Below, piece after piece: positions 27,700-36,925 of a stretch of 64,000 nucleotides of DNA. The notes under the pieces are model-generated. The model worked only from the letters and a program-made list of their open reading frames with translations. It had not been told where the DNA came from and did no database searches. Numbering within the stretch: the first letter of the stretch is position 1; every line of letters begins with the position of its first letter. The translations under genes were made by a program, and so were the position numbers. The stretch comes from Candidatus Lumbricidiphila eiseniae (lineage in GTDB: Bacteria > Actinomycetota > Actinomycetes > Actinomycetales > Microbacteriaceae), in the NCBI GenBank assembly GCA_002529645.1, contig NAEP01000059.1, forward strand, positions 17,898 through 81,897, in the 5' to 3' direction.

Positions 27700-27880
27700 T
27701 TGTCTGTGACCATGGACAAGGGGACCTCAAGATGTACCGCCACTACGAGCTGAGAGTCCAGTGGGGTATGGACACGTACTTCGCTGATCCCTACACCGCA
27801 TGGCAACACAGGAGCTAACGAGCACCACAACACTCGGATCCGACGCTACCTACCCACACGCACCGACTTCCGAACCATAA
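27700..27880 (+). pseudogene. IS30-family transposase remnant, frameshifted
   Basis: One frame reads KMYRHYELRVQWGMDTYFADPYTAWQ. A second, starting just downstream, reads GNTGANEHHNTRIRRYLPTRTDF. Joined, they correspond to the IS30 C-terminal block ([28 protein letters not shown]). The break between frames and the missing N-terminal two thirds show it is a dead fragment. Confidence 0.75.
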
Positions 27881-27925
27881 GCGTAGGGTATGTAAGGACT
27901 TCCTGGAATCGAATGAGTTTTTCTA

Positions 27926-27945
27926 CCCCAGTATCGATACTGGGG
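27926..27945. promoter_or_regulatory. Perfect 20-bp palindrome
   Basis: CCCCAGTATC at 27926-27935 is followed directly by its reverse complement GATACTGGGG. It lies 65 bp before the broken secreted-protein gene, in an A/T-richer stretch. It could be an operator for a dimeric regulator or a remnant of an IS end; as RNA it would form a hairpin only with a very tight turn. Confidence 0.5.
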
Positions 27946-28009
27946 CACCTCACCCATCACCCCACGCCGCACACAACCTCCGTGGGAACAACAATTAGGA
28001 ATCACTCAT

Positions 28010-28743
28010 ATGAAGGCTAGTGGTCGCTCACAACACCTCAAGGTCATCGGCGCGACGCTCCTCGCAGCTGTCCTCGTGTTCTCCGGCGGGCAGGCATTGC
28101 ACGCTGAGGAGTGGCCTCCGTCGATAGAGGATGCCATTGCGGTGCTGGAGAACGTCTCTCCGCGCGTCGTCGCCGAGACATCGGATGGTAGCCATGTCGC
28201 CATTGAGGACACGCGGCTCGTCGAAGGCGAGGCAGCCTACTACCTTGAGCATGGCGGCGACGTGCTCGGAACCGTGTTCAAGCCCTGGGCGGTGGACGCG
28301 GCTGGCAACTCCGTCCCGACGAGTTATTCGTAGGACAACGGTGCCCTCACTCAGCATGTCGATCTGTCTGTGCCGGGGATTGAGTTCCCCGTCGTCGCGG
28401 ATCCTGCGTGGGGGTACACCTATTACTATGGACTTAACAAAGTGGTCAGCTGCTGCCGCTCACGGTCAGTGCTGGGCCGATCACGATGAACTTCGAGTGC
28501 AGGTTCGCGCGCGAGTTCACCTCGGGGACGGAGTACTTCGGTTTTCAGTTCAACGCAACGAAGAACCACATCGACGGGCTGGGCTCTAACATCATCTTCG
28601 AGTTCCGCACGATCAGCGGGCGGAGGAATCTCGTGGTGAGTGCGTACATCGTCAACAGTTCCTGGCCAGTAAACAGTGGATACTACCGATTGGGAGCCGC
28701 GCTCAACTGGCAAAACTTCGCCAACAACCTGAACCGGGGCTAG
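28010..28743 (+). pseudogene. Broken secreted-protein gene (nonsense plus frameshift)
   Basis: Frame 1 begins at ATG 28010 with a signal peptide (VIGATLLAAVLVFSGGQALHAEE) and reads through conserved-looking sequence to a TAG at 28331-28333. The same frame resumes as DNGALTQHVDLSVPGIEFPVVADPAWGYTYYY and then shifts near 28435-28450 into another frame that continues QLLPLTVSAGPITMNFECRFAREF and ends at 28743 (ISGRRNLVVSAYIV). The whole resembles a secreted actinobacterial protein with the VVADPAWG motif and a C-terminal beta-rich domain. The function is not known. Two independent lesions indicate decay, unless the C-terminal ORF (28486-28743) is expressed alone. Confidence 0.7.
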
Positions 28744-28749
28744 CGGCTC

Positions 28750-29181
28750 ATGGGAGAAACCACCGGCCGGACGGCCATGCCGCATATCACATGCCTTGCC
28801 GGTGCCGCCATATCTGCTGGGTTTGGAGCCGCCGCTGCCGCTGCCGTGAGCTTGATCGGGAACGACGGGTCGGGTTTCCTCGCGTTCATACTTCCCGGGG
28901 CAGCTTTCACGGGCCTTGCGGCCGGAGCAATCAGCTTCTCTGTCGGCGCGCTCACCTACCGAGTCCTATGCAACACGGTGAACCGGTGGTGGACCCGGGT
29001 TGGCGCTGTCATTGCTGCAACGGTTTCCTGCGCCATCGTTGTCACCGTGCCCTTCGTCATAATCCCCGCAACGAACGGGGCGCTCCCAACGGCCGGAATC
29101 GCCGCCAGCATCGCGGCATTGTGTGCGGCCCTGGCGTTGCGACCCATGGAAAAGGCCACTGGTAAGAATCGCGCCGCATAG
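28750..29181 (+). CDS. Small membrane protein, four predicted segments
   Basis: 143 aa starting 6 nt after the end of the pseudogene. Four hydrophobic stretches rich in Ala/Gly/Ile at about residues 10-32, 38-62, 80-104 and 110-130, with a short charged tail (RPMEKATGKNRAA). No enzyme motif. Its closeness to the secreted-protein remnant suggests they once formed a pair, and it may no longer have a role. Family not recognised. Confidence 0.55.
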   Translation: MGETTGRTAMPHITCLAGAAISAGFGAAAAAAVSLIGNDGSGFLAFILPGAAFTGLAAGAISFSVGALTYRVLCNTVNRWWTRVGAVIAATVSCAIVVTVPFVIIPATNGALPTAGIAASIAALCAALALRPMEKATGKNRAA

Positions 29182-29370
29182 TGCCCGCCACCCGCCGCGA
29201 CACGCCGGCGCCGACTCCACCGAAACTCTGCACCGAAACCCGAATGAACCGAAACATCACTACTGCTGCTTTCGGTTGGCTCTGGCGGAATCGAAGCAGC
29301 TCACGATTAGATCACCGGCGCGCCGCCCGAGCGCGCACGCGATATCCCTTCGACTGTCAGCCGGAAGGAG

Positions 29371-29505
29371 ATGACAGCGTGGCACGTGGACCGTCACCCG
29401 GCGCAATACGTGCCGCGTCTGTGCCCGTACACCGAGTATCCTCGTTCGAGGCTGTTGCCGGTCGCGGAAACCGGCACCGCCACCCCGCGCCGCACGGTGC
29501 ACTGA
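29371..29505 (+). CDS. Possible small ORF (44 aa) directly upstream of metF
   Basis: ATG at 29371 is preceded at once by GGAAGGAG, a stronger ribosome-binding sequence than most genes here have. The frame runs to TGA at 29503-29505, 12 nt before the metF ATG. The peptide (MTAWHVDRHPAQYVPRLCPY...) is Pro/Arg-rich with a C-terminal RRTVH and has no methionine run, so it is not a classical methionine leader. It could be a coupled upstream ORF or chance. The rest of the 29182-29517 gap shows only CCGAAAC repeated three times near 29220-29250. Confidence 0.35.
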   Translation: MTAWHVDRHPAQYVPRLCPYTEYPRSRLLPVAETGTATPRRTVH

Positions 29506-29517
29506 ACGAGGAGCAGC

Positions 29518-30438
29518 ATGTCAGAGAGCGGATCCACGCCGACGACGAGCCCGACAACACGTGCACACCCGCACCCGGTCAAGATTTCTTTTGAGCTCTT
29601 CCCGCCTCGTACGGATGCGGCGGCGCTGGCGCTGGGGCGCACGATCGACCGACTCTCTGACACTGACCCGGATTTCATCTCGGTCACCTTTGGCGCGGGC
29701 GGAACCTCCCGCGAGCGCTCTCTCACGGTGCTTCGATACATCCTTGAGCACACTCGCATCGATCCGATGGCCCATCTGACGTGCGTGGGCAGCTCACGCG
29801 CGGAGGCGACCGAGCTCGTGCAGCAGTTTCTTGATGCGGGCATCCGCAGCTTTCTTGCGCTGCGTGGAGACCCACCCGCGGAGCACCCGAACGGGTTTTC
29901 GCTTGGCGACCTTGCCAGTGCTGCAGAGCTTGTGCACCTGATTCGCACAACGCACGGGGGAGAGCTTGATCGACTGGCGGTCGCGGCTTTCCCGACGGGC
30001 CACGCAAAATCCCGCACCGTGCAACAAGATATCGAAACCCTGCTTGTCAAGCAGTCGGCTGGTGCAACCCTCGCGATCACACAGCTGTTCTGGCGCGCCG
30101 ACGACTACCACGGTTTTGTGGCGCAGGCTCGGGAAGCAGGAGTCAGGATTCCCATCCTGCCCGGTGTGATGCCCGTGACCAGTGCCGCCCGGTTGGCTCG
30201 GCTTGCGGAACTGACCGGGGTTGAGCCGCCCGTTGAACTTGCCCGTACGCTTGAGAGTGAACCGGATGCCTCGCGGCAAACCGAATACGGTGTGGCCTTC
30301 TCCACCGAACTGGTGCGCGATGTGCTGGCGGGCGGAGCGCCGGGCATCCATCTCTACACCTTTAACCGCCACGAGGCTGTGCTCGATGTGATAACCCGAC
30401 TGGGGTTGCGTGCCGGGTCGCTCGCATCGGTAACCTGA
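29518..30438 (+). CDS. metF: 5,10-Methylenetetrahydrofolate reductase
   Basis: 306 aa with GAGGAG upstream of the ATG. TIM-barrel flavoprotein motifs: KISFELFPPRTD (catalytic Glu), FISVTFGAGGTSRERS, HLTCVGSSRAE, FLALRGDPPA and ITQLFWRADDYHGFV. It reduces methylene-THF to methyl-THF, the methyl donor for MetE, which follows 122 bp downstream. The N-terminal 20 residues are a non-conserved Ser/Thr/Pro stretch. Confidence 0.96.
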   Translation: MSESGSTPTTSPTTRAHPHPVKISFELFPPRTDAAALALGRTIDRLSDTDPDFISVTFGAGGTSRERSLTVLRYILEHTRIDPMAHLTCVGSSRAEATELVQQFLDAGIRSFLALRGDPPAEHPNGFSLGDLASAAELVHLIRTTHGGELDRLAVAAFPTGHAKSRTVQQDIETLLVKQSAGATLAITQLFWRADDYHGFVAQAREAGVRIPILPGVMPVTSAARLARLAELTGVEPPVELARTLESEPDASRQTEYGVAFSTELVRDVLAGGAPGIHLYTFNRHEAVLDVITRLGLRAGSLASVT

Positions 30439-30560
30439 CACGACGACTCCCCTCCACCCGCATCGGCCACCACCATCCCGCAGCCCCTACCCACGCCACC
30501 ACCTGCAGCTCTGTACCATAGCTCAAGACCCCCGTACCCACACCCCAGATGAGGAACACG

Positions 30561-32894
30561 ATGACGACCGCACACGCTTTCCCTGCCGGCACGATTCTCG
30601 GCTACCCCCGAATCGGTCGCCGCCGTGAGTTGAAGTTCGCCATCGAGGAATTCTGGTCGGGCAAAATCGATGCCGTGCAGCTCGAGCAGCGCACCGCGCA
30701 GCTGCGATCCGATACCCGTGAGCGGCTTGTGACCCTCGGCCTGGGCCGAACCGACTCCGCGATTCCCGAGTCGTTCTCCTACTACGATCAGGTGCTGGAT
30801 GCGGCGATTACGGTCGGTGCTATCCCGGCCCGTTTTGCGCGACTCGCGGATGCGTCCGGAAGTATTGACCTCCGGGGGTATTTCACGATCGCTCGCGGCG
30901 AGGGTAACGATGCCCCACTCGAAATGACGAAGTGGTTCGACACCAACTACCACTACCTCGTACCCGAGATCGCGCCCGATACCGCGTTTTCGTTGCACGC
31001 CGACCGCATCCTCGCGCAGTTCGCGGAGGCACAGGCTCAGGGCCTGCTGACCCGTCCGGTCATTGTCGGCCCGGTGACCTTCCTTGCGCTCGCGAAGGCA
31101 TCCGATTCTGCTCCCGCCGGATTCCGCCCGCTTGATCGGCTCGCCGACCTCATTCCGGTGTATGCGGCCCTGCTGGCCAAACTCGCGGATGCCGGTGCCC
31201 AGTGGGTGCAGCTTGACGAACCTGCGCTCGTGAGTGAGAGCCTTGGGGAGACCGAGGATCGTATTCGGACGGCAACCGCACTGGCGTATGACGCACTCGG
31301 TGCGCTCGATGCCCGTCCGGCACTGTTTATCGCTGCACCGTACGGTGCGCTTGGCAACGCGCTCGCGACGCTCGCAGCGACTCCGGTGGAGGCGATCTCG
31401 CTCGACCTTGTGCGCGGTGACGTGCCCTCTCAGCTCGACTCAGCCACCGCCGAGTCGCTCGCGTCAAAAACCCTTGTGGCGGGCGTTATCGACGGTCACA
31501 ATATTTGGCGCGGTGATCTTGGTACCGCGTTCGACAGGGTTGCTGCCGTGCAATCGCTCTCGGGTCGGGTGTCCGTGTCTACCTCAACCTCGTTGCAGCA
31601 CGTTCCGCACGATGTGACCGACGAGCCCCGCCTGGATGCGCGGTTGGCAAGTTGGCTTGCGTTTGCCGACCAGAAGATCGTCCAGGTTGCAACGCTTGCC
31701 CGCGGCATCCGTTCCAGTAGGGGTGCGATTCAGGCCGAGTTGGATGCCGCGTCCGCCGCACTGGCAGATCGCGCCGCCGCCCCGGGTGTCCGTGTCGCTG
31801 CCGTGCGGGATCGGTTGGCCGGCCTTGCGGCAGCCGCCGAGAATCGGGCGAGGTATGCGGAACGGGTGGCGGCACAGGCATCCCTTGGTTTGCCGGAGCT
31901 GCCCACGACGACCATCGGATCGTTCCCGCAGACCGCTGACATTCGCCGCGCCCGGGCACGCCTTGGTAGGGGGGAGCTGAGCGAGACCGACTACGAGACC
32001 CTCATGCGTGAGGAGATCAAGCGTGTCGTTGACCTTCAGGAGGAGATTGGTCTTGATGTGCTTGTGCACGGCGAGCCCGAGCGCAACGACATGGTGCAGT
32101 ATTTTGCCGAACTGCTTGACGGGTTTGCTGTTACCGAGAACGGGTGGGTGCAGTCGTATGGTTCGCGCTGCACGCGCCCGTCGATTTTGTGGGGGGATGT
32201 CTCGCGCCCCGCGCCAATGACCGTGGAGTGGTCGCGCTACGCGCAGACCCTGACATCAAAGCACGTGAAGGGCATGCTCACCGGCCCGGTCACCATCCTT
32301 GCGTGGTCGTTTGTTCGAGATGATATTCCGCTCGGTGACACAGCCCGCCAGGTGGGGCTCGCGCTGCGGGACGAGATCGCTGATCTGGAGGCAGCGGGGA
32401 TCCGGATTATCCAGGTGGATGAGCCCGCGCTACGCGAACTGCTCCCGCTCAAGCGTGCCGATCAGGCCGCCTACCTGGAATGGTCGGTGCGATCATTCCG
32501 GCTCGCGTGTGGTGGTGCAGCCCCTGCGACGCAGATTCACACGCACCTGTGCTACTCCGAGTTCGGTGTCATTATCGACGCTATTTCTCATCTCGACGCG
32601 GATGTCACCTCGATTGAGGCTGCCCGCAGCCGGATGGATGTTGTTGATGACCTCGAGCGGGTTGGTTTCGATCACGGCATCGGCCCGGGTGTCTATGATA
32701 TTCACTCACCGCGAGTGCCGAGCACCGAGGAAGTGCAGACGATGCTGGAGCGCGCCGTTGAGCACATCCCCGCGTCGCGACTGTGGATCAACCCCGACTG
32801 CGGGTTGAAGACTCGCGGTTATGACGAAACCGTCGCGTCGCTGCGGAACATTCTCACGGCGACCAGGGCGGTTCGGGCAAAAATCAGGGCGTAG
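30561..32894 (+). CDS. metE: Cobalamin-independent methionine synthase
   Basis: 777 aa from ATG 30561 (GAGG 7 nt upstream). Two TIM-barrel halves: the N-terminal one starts [18 protein letters not shown], the C-terminal one has [13 protein letters not shown] and the zinc site His/Cys in [10 protein letters not shown] and [11 protein letters not shown]. It transfers the methyl group of methyl-THF polyglutamate to homocysteine. No cobalamin riboswitch was recognised in the 122-bp gap after metF. Confidence 0.97.
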   Translation: MTTAHAFPAGTILGYPRIGRRRELKFAIEEFWSGKIDAVQLEQRTAQLRSDTRERLVTLGLGRTDSAIPESFSYYDQVLDAAITVGAIPARFARLADASGSIDLRGYFTIARGEGNDAPLEMTKWFDTNYHYLVPEIAPDTAFSLHADRILAQFAEAQAQGLLTRPVIVGPVTFLALAKASDSAPAGFRPLDRLADLIPVYAALLAKLADAGAQWVQLDEPALVSESLGETEDRIRTATALAYDALGALDARPALFIAAPYGALGNALATLAATPVEAISLDLVRGDVPSQLDSATAESLASKTLVAGVIDGHNIWRGDLGTAFDRVAAVQSLSGRVSVSTSTSLQHVPHDVTDEPRLDARLASWLAFADQKIVQVATLARGIRSSRGAIQAELDAASAALADRAAAPGVRVAAVRDRLAGLAAAAENRARYAERVAAQASLGLPELPTTTIGSFPQTADIRRARARLGRGELSETDYETLMREEIKRVVDLQEEIGLDVLVHGEPERNDMVQYFAELLDGFAVTENGWVQSYGSRCTRPSILWGDVSRPAPMTVEWSRYAQTLTSKHVKGMLTGPVTILAWSFVRDDIPLGDTARQVGLALRDEIADLEAAGIRIIQVDEPALRELLPLKRADQAAYLEWSVRSFRLACGGAAPATQIHTHLCYSEFGVIIDAISHLDADVTSIEAARSRMDVVDDLERVGFDHGIGPGVYDIHSPRVPSTEEVQTMLERAVEHIPASRLWINPDCGLKTRGYDETVASLRNILTATRAVRAKIRA

Positions 32895-32902
32895 TTGTTG
32901 GT

Positions 32903-32939
32903 GGCATGGCTCGGGTGCGGCTCGAGCCATGCCGTTTTT
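32903..32939 (+). terminator. Rho-independent terminator after metE
   Basis: GGCATGGCTCG (32903-32913) pairs perfectly with CGAGCCATGCC (32923-32933), followed by GTTTTTG. It closes the metF-metE unit and separates it from the convergent lexA. Confidence 0.85.
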
Positions 32940-32963
32940 GTTCAGCGAGTAGTTTCTGTGGTG

Positions 32964-33671
32964 CTAAACCGAGCGCAAAACGGCGACGACTCGACCGAGC
33001 ACATCTGCCTCGTTTCCCAGGATCGGTTCAAAGGCGCTGTTGCGGGGAAGTAACCACGTGTTGCCGTCACGCTGCCGAAACACCTTGACGGTTGCTTCGC
33101 CGTCAAGCATGGCCGCGACAATATCGCCGTTTTCTGCCGTGTGCTGTGATCGCACGACCACCCAGTCTCCGTCACAGATCGCCGCCTCAATCATCGACTC
33201 ACCCACCACTTTGAGCATGAACAGGTCGCCCTTGCCTACGAGTTGTCGGGGTAGTGGGAAAATTTCTTCGACCTGCTGGTCTGCGGTAATGGGCACTCCC
33301 GCGGCGATTCGACCAACAAGCGGTACCATTGCGGCATCTCCAACGGGTGTGGATGCCTCGTCGGTTACCGTGGGTTCTACATCGGGGAGTTCAATGAGCA
33401 CTTCTAACGCTCGTGGCCGGTTTGGGTCACGTCGGAGGTATCCCGCAATCTCCAGCTGGTTGAGCTGGTGGGTGACGCTCGAAAGCGAGGAGAGACCGAC
33501 CGCGTCGCCAATTTCGCGCATGCTCGGGGGGTAACCGCGAGCGGCCACGGCCCGCTGAATGGTTTCCAGGATATCGCGCTGCTTCGCGCTGAGGTTCGAC
33601 CGGCGGCGGGTCTTGAGTGCCGCGGTGCTCGTTGCTTCTGGCGCGTCGGATGCCTCGTTGTCAGTGCTCAC
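32964..33671 (-). CDS. lexA: SOS repressor LexA
   Basis: 235 aa from GTG 33671. N-terminal winged helix ([41 protein letters not shown]). The C-terminal S24 peptidase domain has the Ala124-Gly125 cleavage site (GRIAAGVP), Ser159 (GESMIEAAI) and Lys196 (ATVKVF). It represses DNA-damage genes and cleaves itself with RecA. A longer reading to 33953 is rejected because the extra residues run through the promoter region and its LexA box. It is divergent from a LysM gene across 347 bp, as in other Actinobacteria. Confidence 0.95.
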   Translation of the reverse strand: MSTDNEASDAPEATSTAALKTRRRSNLSAKQRDILETIQRAVAARGYPPSMREIGDAVGLSSLSSVTHQLNQLEIAGYLRRDPNRPRALEVLIELPDVEPTVTDEASTPVGDAAMVPLVGRIAAGVPITADQQVEEIFPLPRQLVGKGDLFMLKVVGESMIEAAICDGDWVVVRSQHTAENGDIVAAMLDGEATVKVFRQRDGNTWLLPRNSAFEPILGNEADVLGRVVAVLRSV

Positions 33672-33787
33672 GGATGATCGTTCTCGTTCCCGACCCGCGA
33701 CGACGGTTGTGCGATACGAACCGAATGTCAGTGGGTCTTGGTGAAATGTCGCTGTAGTCGAAACTATATCCGGCAAAGGTGGGTGAA

Positions 33788-33803
33788 GCAAACATATGTT
33801 CGA
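33788..33803. promoter_or_regulatory. LexA (SOS) box
   Basis: The 16 bp contain AACATATGTTCGA and agree with the Gram-positive/actinobacterial SOS box (CGAAC-N4-GTTCG) at about 13-14 of 16 positions. It sits between lexA and the divergent LysM gene, so it could control both. Confidence 0.75.
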
Positions 33804-33896
33804 GAGTGTTGAGGAATTTCTCCGCGACACGCGGGTGTTTGGTGGCTTGCATTCCCGGTCATTCGAAGATATATTCGGAACAGAGATTCGTTTCTG

Positions 33897-33979
33897 GTTC
33901 TCTCGGTCGAAGACCAGGTATTCCCACCCACCACCCACAGAGCATCTCGGCATCCGATCCTCTCGGCTGAAGATCGGGC
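33897..33979. repeat. Degenerate spaced direct repeat, period 60
   Basis: CTCTCGG-YY-GAAGA lies within about 33897-33919 and again within 33957-33979 with a few substitutions; the 37 nt in between are unrelated. It is in the lexA-LysM intergenic region. Confidence 0.45.
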
Positions 33980-34018
33980 ACGACTTGTCAGTGAATAACG
34001 TTCCTCAGGAGGATTAGC

Positions 34019-34489
34019 ATGAGCACCATCACACTGCACGATCCCTGTTCGACACTCGTATCCCAGCTTGAGCATCCGGGCCGCGATACGGTTCGGGTAT
34101 CACGGGTTTACGGTACGACGGCTTTAATGCACCGGTCGCAGCCTCGGTTCCGGTTGACCCGGCGGGGGTGGCTCGTGCTGACCGCACTCGTGGCTGTTCC
34201 GCTGGTGCTGTGGGTGTTTGTGTTGATCCTCGGTGCTGACGGGCCCGCCGTCGGTTCGGCGAGTCTTGGCAGTTCATCGGCTGTCGGTGCCCTGTCAGAG
34301 ACTGATGCCTCGGTCGCCTCCCTTCACTACACAACGATTGGCTACGGCGATACGCTCTGGAGCATTGCTGAACACATTGCCCCGAAGTCAGATCCCCGCG
34401 AGGTGATCGACGAGATCATGCACCTCAATGGTCTTGACAGCGCCATGGTTCAGCCCGGACAGCGCATCGCTCTGCCGCCAAACCTATAG
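34019..34489 (+). CDS. LysM-domain single-pass membrane protein, SOS cell-division inhibitor candidate
   Basis: 156 aa with AGGAGG 6 nt before ATG 34019. A cytoplasmic stretch of about 50 residues, one membrane segment (WLVLTALVAVPLVLWVFVLIL), then an extracytoplasmic C-terminal LysM domain (YTTIGYGDTLWSIAEHI...GLDSAMVQPGQRIALP). This is the YneA/DivS-like architecture. YneA in Bacillus and DivS in Corynebacterium are also neighbours of lexA and halt division after DNA damage. The shared LexA box supports such a role, which is inferred from context. Confidence 0.8.
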   Translation: MSTITLHDPCSTLVSQLEHPGRDTVRVSRVYGTTALMHRSQPRFRLTRRGWLVLTALVAVPLVLWVFVLILGADGPAVGSASLGSSSAVGALSETDASVASLHYTTIGYGDTLWSIAEHIAPKSDPREVIDEIMHLNGLDSAMVQPGQRIALPPNL

Positions 34490-34532
34490 TTCGGTGGTGT
34501 TGGGCACCGGAGCGGTTCGATAGCATCGAACC

Positions 34533-35630
34533 GTGCCACGCCTTGATGATTTCCCCCTCCGCGACGATCTCCGCGGGCAGGTGCCCTACGGCGCACCACA
34601 GGCACCGCTCCCGATTGCGCTCAACGTCAATGAGAACACCCACCCGTTGCCGGAAGCGGTTGCGCAGGACATCGTGGTGCGCATCGCGGCGGCGACCCTC
34701 ACCCTCAACCGGTACCCTGACCGCGAGTTCACGCAACTGCGCGAGGCATTCGCTCGGTACCTGGGTCACGGTCTCACGGCGGAGAACATCTGGGCCGCGA
34801 ACGGATCCAATGAGGTACTGCAGCATGTTCTGCAGGCATACGGTGGTCCCGGACGATCGGTGCTCGGCTACGCTCCGACGTACTCGATGTACTCTCTGCT
34901 CGCACGGGGGACCGGGACATCCTGGGTTGCTGCCGATCGCGACATCGACTACGTACTCAGCCCCGAGACGGCGGTGGCCGCCATTATCAAACACGATCCC
35001 GATATTGTGTTGCTCTGCCGACCGAACAACCCCACGGGCACACGACTGGACCTTGAGACGGTGCGAGCTGTCGCGGATGCCGCCCGCGGCATGGTCGTTG
35101 TGGATGAGGCGTACATAGAGTTTGCAGACGCGGGTACCCCCAGTGCGCTGACGCTGCTTTCCGAGTACCCACGATTGCTCGTGTCCCGCACCATGAGCAA
35201 GGCGTTCGCGTTTGCCGGGGCGCGGGTGGGGTACCTGGCGGGCGATCCCGCCGCGATCGATGCGCTGCGACTCGTGCGATTGCCGTACCACCTGTCGGCG
35301 ATCACGCAGGCAGCGGCCCTGGGGGCACTGGCACACTCGAATGAGATGCTCGGGACTGTTGCTGCCGTCCGCGGGCAACGCGACCGGCTCGTTCGCGAGC
35401 TGACCGCGCTCGGGTTCACACCGCACCCCAGTGATGCAAATTTTGTTCTCTTCGGTGGCCTTGCCGACCCGGCAGCAACCTGTGCGGGTCTGCGTGAGAG
35501 GGGCATTCTCATTCGTGATGTGGGCATACCACAGACCCTGCGCGTGACGGCGGGAACGCAGGCAGAAACCTCGGCTTTCCTTACCGCAATTGCCGCCTAT
35601 GCTCCGGGTCAGGTGGTGGGTGCGCACTAG
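34533..35630 (+). CDS. hisC: Histidinol-phosphate aminotransferase
   Basis: 365 aa, GTG start, beginning LDDFPLRDDLRGQVPYGAPQA, the actinobacterial HisC N-terminus. Fold-type I PLP enzyme with NENTHPLP, ANGSNEVLQ, RPNNPTGT, VVDEAYIEF and the PLP lysine in SRTMSKAFAFAGARVGY. Transaminates imidazole-acetol phosphate with glutamate. 9 nt before hisB. Confidence 0.96.
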   Translation: MPRLDDFPLRDDLRGQVPYGAPQAPLPIALNVNENTHPLPEAVAQDIVVRIAAATLTLNRYPDREFTQLREAFARYLGHGLTAENIWAANGSNEVLQHVLQAYGGPGRSVLGYAPTYSMYSLLARGTGTSWVAADRDIDYVLSPETAVAAIIKHDPDIVLLCRPNNPTGTRLDLETVRAVADAARGMVVVDEAYIEFADAGTPSALTLLSEYPRLLVSRTMSKAFAFAGARVGYLAGDPAAIDALRLVRLPYHLSAITQAAALGALAHSNEMLGTVAAVRGQRDRLVRELTALGFTPHPSDANFVLFGGLADPAATCAGLRERGILIRDVGIPQTLRVTAGTQAETSAFLTAIAAYAPGQVVGAH

Positions 35631-35639
35631 GCTGAACGC

Positions 35640-36248
35640 ATGAGTGCACAGGCGCGGACCGCGCACATCCGGCGGCAGACCAGTGAGTCCAGCATCGAAT
35701 TGACGCTCAACCTGGATGGTTCCGGCCAGAGCGATGTTGAAACCGGCGTGCCCTTTTTCGATCACCTACTCACGGCCTTTGCGAAACACTCCCTCACCGA
35801 CCTCACCGCCCGTGCGCAGGGCGACATCCACATTGATGTCCACCACACCGTTGAAGACACGGGCATCGTGCTGGGGCAGGCCATCCAACAGGCACTCGGC
35901 GATAAGAGCGGGATCTCTCGGTTTGGCGATGCGCTTGTGCCGCTCGATGAAGCACTCGCGCAGGCGGTTGTCGATATTTCGGGACGGCCGTTTCTTGTGC
36001 ACTCCGGCGAGCCCACCGGGTTTGAGTACCACCTCATCGGTGGTCATTTCACCGGCTCTATGGTGCGGCACGTGTTCGAGGCCGTGACGTTTCACGCTGC
36101 GATGACGGTGCACATGACGCTGCTCGGCGGACGCGACCCACACCACATTGCCGAGGCCGAATTCAAGGCGTTTGCACGTGCCTTCCGGCAGGCAGCATCG
36201 AGGGATGCCGCGGTGCGGGGCATCCCCTCAACCAAGGGCGCGCTGTGA
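35640..36248 (+). CDS. hisB: Imidazoleglycerol-phosphate dehydratase
   Basis: 202 aa monofunctional enzyme. Metal-binding motifs [23 protein letters not shown], the [12 protein letters not shown] region and the C-terminal [14 protein letters not shown] are complete. Its stop overlaps the GTG of hisH. Confidence 0.97.
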   Translation: MSAQARTAHIRRQTSESSIELTLNLDGSGQSDVETGVPFFDHLLTAFAKHSLTDLTARAQGDIHIDVHHTVEDTGIVLGQAIQQALGDKSGISRFGDALVPLDEALAQAVVDISGRPFLVHSGEPTGFEYHLIGGHFTGSMVRHVFEAVTFHAAMTVHMTLLGGRDPHHIAEAEFKAFARAFRQAASRDAAVRGIPSTKGAL

Positions 36249-36883
36249 CCGTATCCCGACGGGTCGTTGTGCTCGACTACGGGTCTGGCAACATTCACTC
36301 GGCGGCGAAGGCGCTGGAGCGCGCGGGCGCAACCGTTGAGGTGACGTGTGATCGGAGCGCGGCACTGGAGGCTGCGGGGCTTGTTGTGCCCGGGGTCGGT
36401 GCGTTTGACGCGGTCATGGCACAGGTGCGTGCCGTGCGCGGTGATGAGATTGTCGACCGGCGGCTAGCTGGCGGACGGCAGGTGTTGGGCATCTGCGTGG
36501 GCATGCAGGTGATGTTTGAGCGCGGTGTGGAGCGCGGTGTGGGGTCGGAGGGACTGGGCGAGTGGCCCGGCACGGTCACACGGTTGGATGCACCGGTGCT
36601 GCCGCATATGGGATGGAACACTGTTGAACCCGATGCGGGGTCGGTGCTCTTTGACGGTCTTGCCGGTGAGCGATTTTATTTCGTGCACTCGTTCGCAGCG
36701 CGGGAGTGGACACTTGAGGTGCAGCCGCCCTTCCCCGCCCCGACGCTGACATGGGCAGATCACGGTGGCCGATTCCTCGCCGCGGTGGAGAACGGGCCGT
36801 TGTCGGCAACGCAGTTTCATCCGGAAAAGTCGGCGGATGCCGGCATCCAGCTGCTGCGAAATTGGGTAGGGTCGCTCGGGTAG
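36245..36883 (+). CDS. hisH: Imidazole glycerol phosphate synthase, glutaminase subunit
   Basis: 212 aa class-I glutamine amidotransferase. Nucleophile Cys in [12 protein letters not shown], His/Glu in [12 protein letters not shown], oxyanion strand [10 protein letters not shown]. It supplies ammonia to HisF (12.1 kb), so the two subunits are encoded 23 kb apart. In related genomes hisA follows directly; here an antisense ABC cassette of 3.4 kb intervenes. Confidence 0.97.
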   Translation: MTVSRRVVVLDYGSGNIHSAAKALERAGATVEVTCDRSAALEAAGLVVPGVGAFDAVMAQVRAVRGDEIVDRRLAGGRQVLGICVGMQVMFERGVERGVGSEGLGEWPGTVTRLDAPVLPHMGWNTVEPDAGSVLFDGLAGERFYFVHSFAAREWTLEVQPPFPAPTLTWADHGGRFLAAVENGPLSATQFHPEKSADAGIQLLRNWVGSLG

Positions 36884-36925
36884 ATTACCTGGTGGGCCTC
36901 GCACCGCGACCTGAGCTGATCGACA

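Noticed and set aside
28750..29517. tRNA or other structural RNA upstream of metF
   Set aside because: No cloverleaf, CCA-compatible acceptor stem or conserved T-loop pattern was found in this gap.
29182..30560. SAM or cobalamin riboswitch before metF or metE
   Set aside because: No SAM-I core and no B12-box-like sequence could be recognised in the two short leaders.
33672..33953. Extended LexA N-terminus
   Set aside because: It would translate the promoter and the LexA box; the family-length protein starts at GTG 33671.
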